Assembly (NCBI GenBank): GCA_002964805.2
Contig: PUDQ02000011.1
Span: forward strand, 62,001-126,000
DNA: 64,000 nt
DNA from: Trametes villosa
Taxonomy: Eukaryota; Basidiomycota; Agaricomycetes; Polyporales; Polyporaceae
Direction of reading: 5' to 3'
Below, piece by piece: positions 23,243 to 34,981 of this stretch; position 1 is the first letter of the stretch; each line of letters opens with the position of its first letter. Made by a program: the position numbers and the translations under genes. Under the pieces are notes generated by a model. That model searched no databases and was not told where the DNA came from. It saw nothing but the letters and a program-made list of their open reading frames with translations.

Positions 23243-26200
23243 TGGTACGTCTTGGAGTAATATTTCAGGGCGGTTATAGGGCGGGGGAACGGAAGCAGAC
23301 AGATGGTCACCTGGGGACGATATCGGCACTCTTAGGACGCGTCTTGAGGGTGAGGATGTATGCGGCGGGCGTACAGGAACTTGTGCGCGGGTCGAGCGGA
23401 GGATCGGGGTCTTCGTAACCAGGTTCGGTAAGCCTTGGGCTTCCTCACACTGGTTAGACACGAATACACGTCGCGGAGCAAGTGAGCTCGCTACAGTGTA
23501 CCGTGGGCCGGGAGAGTCGCGTCGTTGCGACGTGTCGATGTTGCTCAATGTTGGATCTGGTGAGACGAGAAACAATGAGTACCAATGCCGACCCATGATC
23601 AACGGCAGGAGGGACCAACACTTGAGGGTGATCTAGGTGTCGCGTTACTTGCGCTGGACGTGCTCGTCGCGATCTGGCGCGGTGGGAGGCGAGATTGGCC
23701 AGGTGGACGTACCGAGTTAGACTAGGCGCCCACTCCAGCGAAGCTGCCAGATGCATCATGTGACATCCCGTTCTGTCATTGGTCTAACATGGGGAGCCCG
23801 ATGTTCTCGGAGGGGATCGGGCACCTACGATCGACGATCGGCCTACCCCGCATGACATCACGACAGCCACCGGACGGACTTGTTGCTGCGTTCCGACACC
23901 GACGTCCGACGTCCTTGCCCGGACTTGCACCTCACCGGGAGGACTGTCGGATACGCCCAATGCGTCTACGGATGCTGCCCGATGAGGCTCCGCACAGGAG
24001 GACATCCGACGCAAAAGCGCACAAAAACCAGCCCGGCGTGCAGAGTTCTCCTCCCCACGCCCTTCTCTACGCCCGGACCAAACACACACATGACGGACGG
24101 TCACCAGAACGCAAACGCGTGTGCTCCGGCCAAGGCTCGCGGTAGTCACCTCTTTCAGGTGTCTTTATGGCTCAAGGTAAGTTGCGCTTACATGCGAACG
24201 ATAATATACCTCGCTAACGCTCCGGTTAGGACGGCGAGCCGCCGGAGACAATGACTCTGGCCGCCACACGCCGCCGCCGCGGCGTGCTGCTCACGCGGTT
24301 CAGTGGCCTCCGCAACCTCTGCTCGGGGAACGGTATTTTGCCTACCGATTTAATCATGCTGGAACGCTGGAACGCGGCCGAGTCCGACTGGACCATCTTT
24401 CGCATGACCGAGCCGGTGCCGCACGACGAGGTGAGATCGCATCTCCTCCTGCGCATCGCGGGAACGTCCGAGTGCATTGGGTTGGGCGAGGAGATCACTG
24501 CGCTCGAGGAGGAGGGTCCTACTACTTAGGGGGTGGTATCGCACAACACTCCTGCCCGGGGGGGTACTTGATGTAATGCAGAGGCGCACTCTGCACAATT
24601 ACATTTCCTATCGAGACGCTCGCTGCCGATGTGTGATGAAATCCACATTTATTGTCCCTCGGAAGTCGGCCAGCTGCGACCGCCAGCCCGGTTGTACCAG
24701 CCCATCGGGTAGCAGAGCTGGCGGAGTAGTGGTACTTACACAGATTGGCAGGGCAGCACCAAACCGAGCGGTAACCGTCGTTATGCTTGAGCTGCCTACA
24801 CTCCCCGCCCGGGATACTGACACTTTATTAGACACTTTACATTCGCAGAGATAGAGCGATCTAACGGGAGCAAGCGGAGCCTGCTTGTAGAAACCGTGGG
24901 AGTGGACGTCGCCAGGCCAGCACGAAGACTTAGCGACCACACGCGCTCTACGCTGCGCCATCTGTGGTCTCGCTTGTACCACGACCCCACCTCACTGCGG
25001 CCCGCTCGCACCTGCACAACTCCATCCACCATCTCGCGCTTTGATCTGAGTACTCTGGGACTGGTCTACCGGCAAACTGGGGCAGGGCTAACGACAGCAG
25101 CACGCACATTCAAGATGAAGAATCAACCGGCCGCGGACACAGAACCCTCGGACTGCACTCCGGCTCACGGCCGTAGAGTAAAGTCCGGGGATGCAAGCAG
25201 CATGTCACTGCGGGTGGCCAAGCCAGTCGCGGGACGTGCTGCTTTGCACGCCGGCCAAGCGATCATTTACACGGCTCAAGATCGGTGAACCAGACGGACA
25301 CTCATCCAGACGGCCACGACGACTCGGAGGGCAGGAGGGGCGCTCACATAGGTGCTCTGGGGCATTGCTCGGACACCAGGCCAGTATCCGCTCCTACGAT
25401 ATGGTTCTATGGGTGGGAACCCGCGGGTGACGGCGTGAACCAGGAGCAGGCACTGTGCAATTTAGAGTATCATGTACGACAAACGGGATATATATGCGCG
25501 GTAGGCTCCGGGCCCAGCTTTATGCAAGGCAAGAGGTTGCCCTTCGAGATGCGGGCCTACGCGTACGGATAAGGACCAATGGAGGCCCTCCGGCTATGGG
25601 CAACGGTCGGCTACGGGATGTAGGTATGTCCACAAGTGTGCCGGCAGTAAGACTCTGATTGGCAACCTGATATCGTGCATTTAGGTCTGGACAACACATC
25701 TCCTCAAGTGGGACCTCAGGGTCCGGGTGCAATCCTACGGGGGCAACAATATGTGGGCCGGTGGATATGCCGTCCCTCTGCAAGTGGTGTCACGGAACTG
25801 GATGGCCCGGAGGGGCAGTGAGAACAGGTACGGGGCGAGATCCTTGCACACAATCATGCGTCTGGTCTAATCACGTATGCAGGGAAAAGGCTTGAGTGCA
25901 CGCCGAGCATATAGCCGGTTGCGACCTGCACATTCAGAGCAAGACCAGCGATCGTGGAACTGGGCTCGTAGACGATATCCGGGACTTCCTACGTCGGTCG
26001 GCAAGTCCCTGCACGTCACTCCACCATACGACCGATACTCTAGCCTCAAGGACGGTCAGACCTGGGGTATGAGGGGGTCGCAAGCCCGATTGCGAACGTC
26101 ACGTCGATCGAGCGAGCGGTTGGGATCGAGATCGTGTCCCCGATGTCCCCTTCCCGACCGTGCGAATGTGAGGGGAGAATCAACAAACCTCACGGCGGTT

Positions 26201-26254
26201 TCTCGATCTCCTGCTCGCTCCTGGCCGTCTTCCTACCCCCCGCCCTGCCTCATA
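23243..26254. other. Divergent intergenic region between cargo genes and KDZ transposase
   Basis: No supported gene. An upstream continuation of the minus frame (to 23602) has no in-frame ATG preference and was not included. ORFs at 23.8-24.5 kb and 25.3-26.0 kb are short and mutually overlapping. Promoters for both directions presumably lie here. Confidence 0.45.
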
Positions 26255-29200
26255 ATGTCTAAGAAAACCTTGAAAAGGCGATTCTTCAGCCTCAAGGACT
26301 TGGTGTCCCAGCAGCGCAGCCAACCGAAGCCTCCCGCGGCGGAGCCAGCCAACCCCTTCCGCCCCTTGTGGGGGAAAAAACGCCCAAAGGAGGAGCCAGT
26401 GGATCCACCGTCAACCCCACCGGCTGAGACGTCGCACACGACGGACACGGGCAGCACACGCGAACCTCCCAAGCGCAGGTATCCGGTGACCGTGGAGGAT
26501 GCCGACGACTAGGACGAAGCGGAGAAAGGAGCGCAGAAGCTGGCGGAGCATGACGCGGATGAAGGGGTGCCTCCCCCCAACCCGTACTCGGTGAGTGCAC
26601 TACCCCTCTGGGTTACACATTGCTTACAGTCCACCGTAGCTGTCAGCCCGTCAGGCAGCCTTCCGGGACATCTTTGGATGACCGGCGCAGGAGGCCTTGT
26701 ACGCGCGAGGAACCCCTCCGCCAAGTCTACAGTCCTGTCCCGTCTGCGACACGCCGTTGCACGACCTGCCGGAGGCGCATCGGACGTTATACCGATGCGA
26801 GGATTGCATTGGGGGAGGGCTGCGGCGTAGGGTATGCGTTCTGTCCTCGCACGCCGAACGCCCCTTGGACCGACTCACGGCCTGGGATTCGCATGCGCGG
26901 GCGTGGGTTCCTACCACCTTGGCGAACCTCGGCTACGAGCATCACCTGGGACACGGCGGGAAGAAGTGTCCGAACGCGAGAGGGATCCGGCCAATGACCA
27001 TCCTGCACGACCGCGGGATCGTCGCCGTGCCCTTTCACTTCTGCCGGTGCACGGGCGCAGCTATAGATCCTCTTCAGCTCATCGCCGGAGGTTTCTGGCC
27101 GGCAACCTGGAAGTCCCCGCGGACGGCAATGACGCTGGGCGTGATGGACAGCTACCACATGATCTCCCGGCAAGCCCAAGTCAGCGTCGACGACTACGTC
27201 CGGTACCTCGTGCGGCTGACGGACAACGTGCTGCCTTCGGACGTGGCGGTGAGTCCGATCATGCTGATTTGCACGCCACATGGCTCTGACAGCTTGTAGG
27301 ATCGTTACCGTGAATTCAACAACGCGTCGCGGCAGTACGATCACGTCCGGAGATGTGCGGAGTACGACGCTTGGGTGGGAGAGAAGCTGGAGAACGGCCA
27401 GCTTTGCCAGCTATGTCCAGCCTGTCCGCAGCCGGGGTTGAACATGAGGGAAGGCTGGGAGCAGCGGCAGGAAGAGTTCAGGTGCGTTCGGCATCGTCTT
27501 TTCATCACCTCTCTGACCTCGTGATAGATACATCGACGCTCTACAGTACTCCATTGACGGCAACTTCCATCTCAGCATGAAGGACAGGGATACCGATCCC
27601 CTCGACGTCGCGCTGACTGACGGTGCCGGGTACTTCGTCCCGAACGCGACCCGCGAGCAGTTCTTTGCCAAAACGAAAGCACCGCAGGAGGAGGTAAGTC
27701 CGGAGTGCGATTGTTTGCGTTGCGGTGCTGACGCACGCGTAGGCGAGTACCTGCAATCAATTCGGTGCCATGGGCCAGGGCAAGTACAAGGGCAAGGTCT
27801 CGGGCGTCGTTGGCCTGTCGTGCAGGCACATGTTCATGCTCCGAAACTCCATCATCGACCTGCTCCGGGCGGAAAAGTACGTAATGTATCAGACACGACG
27901 GAGTGTTGGGCTGATATAGCACCACAGATACCAATACGTCGACCTGGCCCTGCTCTGCGCCCTTCAGAAGTACCTCACGCTGCTCGTCCTTTTCGGGACG
28001 TACGACATCAACTGTCAGTTTATGATCAATCTCCGGAAGCGGCTCGAGGACTATGGGGTGAACGTCGCAGAGATCGACGGCCTGGACAGTACTGAACTGC
28101 CTGCGATCATCGCCGGCGTCGGCAAGTACCACCTCGCTATGCACACGAGGGAATGTCGGCACAAGTACAACATGCACTACCTTCCAGGCGCGTGCATGTC
28201 TGACGGCGAGCCCATGGAGCGCATGTGGGCGATCCTGAACGCGCTCGCTCTCCGTACGATGGAGATGTCAGCAGGGCATCACCACGACGTCCTGAACGAG
28301 CACTTCGAGGACATGAACGTCCGTCGAATGCAGGCCTTGGGTGAGCGTCCATGGTGTGTTACGTACTGCGCATACTAATTGTTCGACTAGTGAAAGAACT
28401 CCTGAAGAAGTACGAGAAAGGATGCAAGCGCGTAGACGAGGTCTCGACGTATCTTGCAACGATCGAGGACACCATCGGGGCCGAACATATCGGCGCTTGG
28501 AAGATTGAGGAAGACGCGTTCCGCAAGGACGTTGTCGACATCAACAAACACAAGGACCTCAAGAATATATACGAGCCGCCGCCCGAAGCCTGTAAGCCAA
28601 CGTTGCTCGCGCTTGGGTGGCCTGATCTAACGCGTGCGCAGCCTTGAGTCAGAAGGACATCGCCGAGCAGATGATCGCGGAGGAAAGCGCCAAGGCGACC
28701 ACGGACGGCATTGGTCATGTCACCGCCCTGGAGGAGGGTCTCTGTGTTCAAGAAGCTCGGTACGCGCGTAGGGACAGAAGACTCGCACGGGAGACTGATT
28801 GCAACGTTGCAGGCGCGAGCTACGCATCAAGGTCGCGAAGTTCAACGACACCGCTGCGGAGTGTCGGATCTTGCAAGCGAAGGTCGAGGCCTGGCATGGG
28901 CGGGCGACCCGGGTGGCCGCAGATTGCGCAAAGGTCGTCGAACCAGCCGTCGACGCAGCGTTGAAGTCGGTACCTCACACGAGCAAGCTGCATGAATCGC
29001 CCCTGCGTACCGCGCGCGACGACCGCGCGTGCGGAATTCCTACGCCACCTAAGGTGCCTGCCTGCGACGCGACTCCGGCGAACGGCAAAAGGACCCGAGA
29101 GGCGACCGCGCTCACGCAGATGGCCGCACGGCTCGAATCCGTCGACCTTCTCCTCCCCTCGGACTATCATAGCACGATCCGGGATCACGCGTCCATGGCC

Positions 29201-30021
29201 GAGCTCGTGCACATGGAGCGTCGACTCCGCGAAGGCGAGGCTAACGAGGCGCTCGAGAATTTGCGCCTGCACATCACGATCCAGATGACGCTCGCGGAGC
29301 GTAAGGCGCAGGGCTCAGGCACGATCCACAACGCGGCGATGGACCGGCGAATGCACAGCAAGCGGGACGCTATCGAGCGGGCGAAGTTTGCTTATCGGCG
29401 GGCTCGTCACGCGTTGCTCGTCCTCGGGATGCCGCCAGAGGACACGACGTACCGGGAGCTGGAGGACACGGACTGCAAGGCGTTCGTGATCGTCGATGAG
29501 GAGAGCCGGCGCGGGGACAAGGACCGGGAGGTTCCGTGGATCTGGCGGGACTTCACGTTCATGGGCAAGCTGAACGATGGGAAGATCAAGGTATTCGTCA
29601 CCGAAAGTGAGTGTTCTCCCATCGGCGAGATCTCGACTGACTAACCACCGAACCACAGGTGTCAAGGTGCACTGGATGCGCCAGAGCGCGTTGCGCGCAC
29701 GGTCGAAGGAGGAGGTGAACGTCTTACGGGAGGAAATGTACCGCACCGTGCGCTTCTACGAGCGCAGTGTGGAGCTCTGGAGTGCTCGGGGTGAGCAGCA
29801 CGAGAAGGCGGGTCGTCTCGGCGCCGCTGCGTTTGCGCGCAAGTGAGTGCGAGACAACGTCGCCGACGTTATGTTACTTAACCTCCCACAGGAAGCGTCT
29901 TGACTGGGAACGGCGTGCGCTCGATGCGCGCACGAGGTTCCCCAAGGAGATCGACACGGTATGTACAGCACCTAGGCCGGCTAGCTCTTACTCACAAGCC
30001 ACAGCCCGTCGGATTCCCTAG
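26255..30021 (+). pseudogene. KDZ transposase, multi-exon, with in-frame stops
   Basis: The start ATG at 26255 opens a basic N-terminus (MSKKTLKRRFFSLKDL). A Cys-rich segment follows (SCPVCDTPL, YRCEDCIGGGL, then HHLGHGGKKC and FHFCRC), matching the CxC clusters that accompany KDZ transposases. The core shows SIDGNFHLSMKD (27550 on), STCNQFGA, GLSCRHMFMLRN, FGTYDINCQ (near 28001), HTRECRHKYNMHYLPGA and DGEPMERMWAILNAL (28202 on), all hallmarks of the family, then a long helical C-terminus ending near 30021. Introns are about 45-60 nt. In the coding frame TAG occurs at 26510-26512 and TGA at 26679-26681, both before the catalytic core. A Cys expected after GGGLR reads as Arg (GGGLRRRVC). The protein is therefore probably not made in full length, unless unusual splicing removes both stops. 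Confidence 0.8.
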
Positions 30022-31769
30022 TACCACGTGCGGAACCGAGAGCGACAAGGGCGCCAGTGAGGCGGCACGCAGTGAATGACGCGCAGGGGGCGGCTGGCAC
30101 GCTCGATTAGGCCGCAAGATAAGGTGGGTTGAATTGTTGTGGTGAGCGTATGTACTAGTGACTAACTAAGGGCCTCAAGAACTTTGTAGCGTGGGGACTT
30201 GAGTCTGTGCGAGCGCGGTTTCCAATCGAGCCTACGAGGATTTCTTTCCCTGCCAAAGGGCCGAGAAGCGAGCTTTGAGGGTTGAGAAGATACCTGCCTC
30301 TGAGTTTCGCAGTCAGCACAGACGGTGGACGCTCAGCATGCGCGCCGCTCACTTCTGGCAGGCCGGTACGGGGCGGTGGGTCCAGAGGAGGAGGCGTGTC
30401 GCGGAGACGGCCGAATAGTTCGCGTTGTCGCCCTGGAGGACGCACCGGTATACGCGGAGGGGGGTTTCCCAATGGCCCGCGGAGTGCTCGGAGGTCTGGT
30501 ACCACCGCGGGCGGAGGGATAGGTTGTCTGGCCCATGGCGGGTTCAGAGGTGCTGGTGGGGGTGAGACGCGGTGAGTAGAGTGCGAGGCGACGGCCAGTC
30601 ACTCACCAGCGGGGTGTGTTCTCAGGTGTGATTGGTGGGGCGGCTACGCTCGGGGAAGAAGGGCCGCATGCGCAATCTTGTGTGGGGCACGCTTCAAGGG
30701 GAAACAAGGCGGGGATTGCGCGCGTCGAGGAATGGAGGAATGGGTGCGACGGGGGGAGGTTCCTCGCGTTGGTGAGTGAGCCGGGGGTGAAGACTTCGGC
30801 AAGCGTGCTTCGTTCAGTAGGGGCGGGGCGTGTAGTTGGTTGAGGGGGAGGGGCGCCCCGGACGAGGTGAAGGACGAGGCGGCGGGCGTGGTCACGCCAA
30901 CAGACAGGAGGTATGTCCTCGAGATGAGCGGGCACGCGTACCGGGGACGCCGGGTACGTGCAGGCGATGCTGACGCGTCAATGCAACTGGCAGGGGCATT
31001 GCTGTGGGCAGAGGGGCGTGGTGGCCGTGGCTGGGGGGCGCGGACGCGCGAGGAGCTGTCGACGAGGGTAAGGGGGTGTCGAGCAGTGGCGCGGCGAGGA
31101 GAGGGCGTCGAGCGGGCGTCGAGCGGGCGCGAGGGCAGCTGTTGGCGTTGCTTCGAGCTTCGCGGCGCGACGCCAGTCGAGGGAGGGTGATGGGGTGGAG
31201 AAGTGACGAGATGGGGATCGCCGGCGTGCGGTCAGGTCGCACAACGGCGAATAGGCCTGTCGCGTACGCGACGAGGGGCGGGTGTACGGGGGGTTGGTCT
31301 GAGCGTTGACTGAGCCGACGCCGACGCGCGAAGGGGGGCGGATTGGCTGCAGGAGCGAGAAAGCGCGATGATGAGAACGAGGGCGACCGGACGGACGCGT
31401 GGAGAAGGGTGCGCGAGATGGAGGCGGAGGAAGAGAACTGGGAGATGAACGCCCGGGAGGACGGGCGTCAGCGCGGGAGGTTGGGACGATGGCGATAGGC
31501 GTGTGAGAACGCGACGAGGATGCAACGAGTGTTGCGCGGCGGGGACGAGGACAGTGCCGCGGTGAGGCAACGCCTGCAAGTAAGAGGGGGGTATTGCGCG
31601 AGGCGCGCTACCTTGTGAGTTGGGCTGGGCTGGGACGCGAGCAGGGCTCCGGACGCAAGCATTTCTGACTACTGACAAGATTAACGAGGGTAGGGCTACT
31701 ACATGATGTGCTAGGAATCCGAACCATGTCCTTCCACCGGGCGTGCGCATCGGAGATTAGCATATCGTG
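30022..31769. other. G-rich right flank of KDZ transposase, no gene
   Basis: Strand-asymmetric purine-rich (plus strand) DNA with many GGGG and GAGG runs. ORFs are short and shadow one another, and I see no gene. Confidence 0.5.
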
Positions 31770-31854
31770 TTTGCAAACCCCGGGAGGTTTGCAAAACGGT
31801 CCACGGTTTGCAAACAGCGCAGTGAGGTTTGCAAACCGCTCGGTGGTTTGCAAA
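31770..31854. repeat. TTTGCAAA subterminal array, right
   Basis: Five TTTGCAAA palindromes at about 31770, 31788, 31806, 31829 and 31847 mirror the left array at 8537-8636. Confidence 0.8.
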
Positions 31855-31949
31855 AATGTCGGGGTAATACTTGGTAGCTACAGCACTCGATCGTTACTGG
31901 GGAGGGGTTACGGGATCTGGCTATACCTACTCACAACGTACACGTTGCA

Positions 31950-32058
31950 GTGGATCGGTGGCCTAGTGGTTCAGCTGTCACCAGTCTGGGACAGTGTTCG
32001 CTGTCGCGTGGCCTAGCTCCCGGTCGGCGGTTCGATTCTTGCAATCACCCTATTTTTT
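31950..32058 (+). other. tRNA-like Pol III promoter unit, right end of KDZ element
   Basis: The A-box-like TGGCCTAGTGGT (31959-31970), the B-box GGTTCGATTC (32029-32038) and a T6 run (32053-32058) occur in the order of a Pol III gene. It points outward, in mirror image to the unit at 8351-8438. The clover-leaf pairing is poor, so I call it tRNA-like, possibly a SINE-type or co-opted promoter. Confidence 0.5.
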
Positions 32059-32174
32059 GCAAGTTCGGGCAGACCTCCGTAGGGCGGCCTTTCAAACCGT
32101 GTATCGTAGACTAGCTGCAAGACTGAAATATAGTTACAAATATTCCTAGTGCCCTTGTAAGGCGGCTGTACAAG

Positions 32175-32254
32175 TACGTGTTACCCCGGGTGTTTGCAAG
32201 CCGTGTCTGGGGTAATAGCCCGGGATGGTTTGCAAGCAGGGGTGTGGACTCTAC
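32175..32254. repeat. Right terminal inverted repeat of KDZ element
   Basis: The reverse complement carries CCACACCCC, GCTTGCAAACC, GGGCTATTA and GGCTTGCAAAC in the same order as the left end. It is followed at 32255 by the TSD. Confidence 0.75.
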
Positions 32255-32325
32255 TAGAACTGGGCACACCCCAAAAGACTGCCAAAAAGCGCCCATTTTC
32301 CAAAAGAATTTGGTTAAGGTTCTTG

Positions 32326-32368
32326 GGCGCTAGTAGAAGTCGCGGGGCCTGCGACTTCTACTAGCGCC
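32326..32368. repeat. Perfect 18-bp hairpin
   Basis: The arms 32326-32343 and 32351-32368 are perfect reverse complements around a 7-nt G/C loop. It lies in the AT-rich element just outside the KDZ insertion. Confidence 0.85.
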
Positions 32369-32952
32369 GGTCGGACTTGGCCGTATCTCGCGTTTGGGCG
32401 CTTATTATGCAGGAGGAAAAAGTTTCAAGAGCTCTGCTTGAAAATGTATTAAAACAGCTTTAGTGCAGTGAATAGTGGTTATAGAGCCACAGAAACAATC
32501 ACATCAGGTAGCTCTTGACCACTAGTGTATTATGAAGCAAAGATATACACCATTCAGTAAGGTTGCTGCTGTGTGAACAGCGATTAGATGCTTTTTTGCT
32601 TGAGGAATAAGATAATAATAGTTTAAAGGGACAGAGGGCTGCTTATGTCACAATGATACTCCTGGATACTTTGCAGACATAAGCAGGGTCTAATGATAGT
32701 ATAGGGATCAGTTCAAATTGACTGTACACTACTGCACAGGCTGAGTAAGTGATTTATATGTCCTTCTAATGAAGTTTTATAGAGGAGATGATGTTCATTA
32801 ATATATGGCAATACCCCCATGTTTTAGAGCTCTTGAGCACCTTCCTAACGGTATATGACACATGCCATTTGAAGGAGAACTGGAGGAGCAGTGGCCAAAA
32901 GAACTAGAGGAGGGGGCAATAATGTAAGCTGTGGCTGAGAACAAACACAACC

Positions 32953-33001
32953 AAAGCTGATGGCAGGGAACGCGGAGTCCGCGTTCCCTGCCATCAACTT
33001 T
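32953..33001. repeat. 24-bp hairpin in AT-rich element
   Basis: The arms 32953-32976 and 32978-33001 pair with one mismatch. The flanks correspond to those of the 2611-2671 hairpin, while the stem matches the 3174-3226 hairpin. Confidence 0.85.
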
Positions 33002-34297
33002 GTACATGTTTGGCTCCCAACACAAATGCTTTCATTTTATGCCACTGGATAGTCTAATCATCATGTATCATATGTCATTAGAAAGCTATGAGTGAGCAGA
33101 ATCCAATGGTGTACAAATGGTGATGTAATTACTACCATAGCAATCATGGTTAGAACTTCAATTCTCCATTAGTGCCACAATTCAGCCACATTCAGCTTCT
33201 AGGGCTTGTATCTTGGGATAATGTGCACAAACCCCCAGAGTATCATATACCACTAGATTCAGCTTTTTAGTCCCTACCTGGTGGCACTAACCTTGTACCT
33301 AGAATATGAGCATAAGCCGCATAAATGCTCAAATGATGCTAAAACTGACAACAGTGTATAGTATAATGAACATATAGACAGTTTTCGGTATGATACAATG
33401 ATTCAGACCATTCAGCCCATGACATACCTGCTATGGTGTGCTAATCAGGCAAATTCTGAGCTGTCACTTTATATGCTCTGTAATAATCAAGAAGGAAGGA
33501 GGGACATCGCTGTCAGCTGTGGCTGAGAGCCAACAAAGCCAAAACTGATGGACCCCTAAAGTGTTACATGTCATCATATTCAGCGTTTTAAGATGCATCC
33601 AATGTTAGACGCTGAATTTCCCAAACTTGGTCATAGGCCTTGAAAGTATCAGTAGTGTGTGACCACATCTTATACAGAACAAGTCAATGCATCTAACCCT
33701 TGGTGATATGTCAATTGAGTGTTACTGAAGATGGCATATATAAATGAGGATGCCCCTACATTCAAGTAGTTAATCACTACACTGCTACTAACAGTAAAAA
33801 TAGTAAACCAAGTCATTAGCTCTTTAATAGCAGATTGTCAATTACTCAGATCTATCATTTTGGCCCATTTTATAAACTCCTTTGTATCTCTAGCCCTGGT
33901 AGTCCAAATGAAATGAAACAAGTGTTTTCAGGAAGCTATCTATGAGTAGGATCACACTGTGTTAAAAGTTAGGTGTGATGTCTGCTACAGTACTGTCTAA
34001 CAGTGCTACAATTCCCCACTAGTGCCACAGTTCAGCCACATCCTGTTTCTCTGGCTAATATCTTAGTACTTCATGCACCAACCCCCACAGTGTTGTGTGT
34101 CATCAAATTTGGCTTTTCCGTATCTATCTAATGGTAACCACCAATTATCCCAAACTGTGTCATAGGCCTGAAAACCATCAGTAGCGTTGGATCACCCTCT
34201 ATACAGATCAAGTCAATACCCCCCACTCTTGTTCACATAACATGTATTCTTGTAGGATACACATAGACAGAAAGGTCTTGCATCAAAGCAGTGATCA

Positions 34298-34951
34298 TGT
34301 TACATCCCGTGCGCCACCTCCGAAGGTTCGGACCTCATGTCCGCCCAGGTCCGCTCGTGTCCGCTCTTGTCCGCCGTACGTCCGCTCTTGTCCGCTACAT
34401 ACTTACCATGTCCGCCATGTCCGCCATATCCGCTCATGTCCGCTCATGTCCAATACTTACTCCGCTCCTTATCTACGGTATTGACTCGGAAGCACGAAGA
34501 CAATAGCTTATTGTATTCGGACTTCCCCCTTTCGGACTTCCTTCCTTTTACGTCGCTCCTTATTGTTTCGCCAGAACAATTAGATTACTTCTATAAATAC
34601 TCGCCTGGATGTAGACTATTCCTCAGTTTGTATATCTCGTTGTAAAGCGTCTTATCCGCACTCAATCTACTTCCCCCGCCCTTCCTCCCTCTCGTCCGAT
34701 CTCCTCCGCTCGTCCGCTCGTCCGACCCCCGACCTCCGACCTCCGCCCGTACCCTTGTCTGAAGTCAAGGACCCGACTTAGACTCGAGGTGTTGCTAATA
34801 GCCTCGCCAAAGTCCTTACCTTGTGCGTTCGTCCCGAGTCCAGGTCCGACCCGACCTCCGACTCCGACCTCCGATCCCCGACCTCCGTCCTCCGAGGTCC
34901 GACCCCAAAGTCCGACCCCGACTCGGTCCCCCGATCCGCACGGTCGTAACA
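34298..34951 (+). repeat. 5' LTR of outer chromovirus
   Basis: 654 bp, TGTTAC...GTAACA, with many GTCCGC- and CTCCGA-type short repeats. I saw no difference from the 3' LTR. Confidence 0.93.
34592..34599 (+). promoter_or_regulatory. TATA box in outer LTR
   Basis: TATAAATA is the only strong TATA-like site in the LTR and would put the RNA start near 34622. The same site is in the 3' LTR near 50706. Confidence 0.6.
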
Positions 34952-34964
34952 GTATATACGAACT

Positions 34965-34976
34965 CACCTCGAGTCT
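34965..34976 (+). promoter_or_regulatory. Candidate self-priming site of outer chromovirus
   Basis: CACCTCGAGTCT, 13 nt after the 5' LTR, is perfectly complementary over 12 nt to LTR bases 34780-34791. In Tf1-type chromoviruses the RNA primes itself by such pairing. Here the paired LTR stretch would lie about 155 nt inside the transcript, not at its 5' end, so the fit is partial. Confidence 0.4.
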
Positions 34977-34981
34977 TCGTC

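Larger units (their letters stand above)
8200..32254. mobile_element. 24-kb KDZ-superfamily DNA transposon with cargo genes
   Basis: The 8-mer TAGAACTG flanks the block directly (8192-8199 and 32255-32262). The two ends are inverted repeats of one another over about 75 bp: both contain CACACYCC-type sequence, GCTTGCAAMCC, GGGCTATTA and GGCTTGCAAAC in the same order. Moving inward, each end holds a tRNA-like A/B-box unit and an array of TTTGCAAA motifs, in mirror orientation. Content: a long left region with little recognisable coding (8641-14206), four minus-strand cargo genes (14207-23242), and a plus-strand KDZ transposase (26255-30021). KDZ elements (Kyakuja-Dileera-Zisupton) are expanded in agaricomycetes and often large. 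The transposase has two in-frame stops, so this copy is probably not self-mobile now. Confidence 0.85.

Noticed and set aside
31950..32058. Functional tRNA gene (and the counterpart at 8351-8438)
   Set aside because: A and B boxes are good but I could not pair acceptor or T stems, so only tRNA-like promoter units are called.
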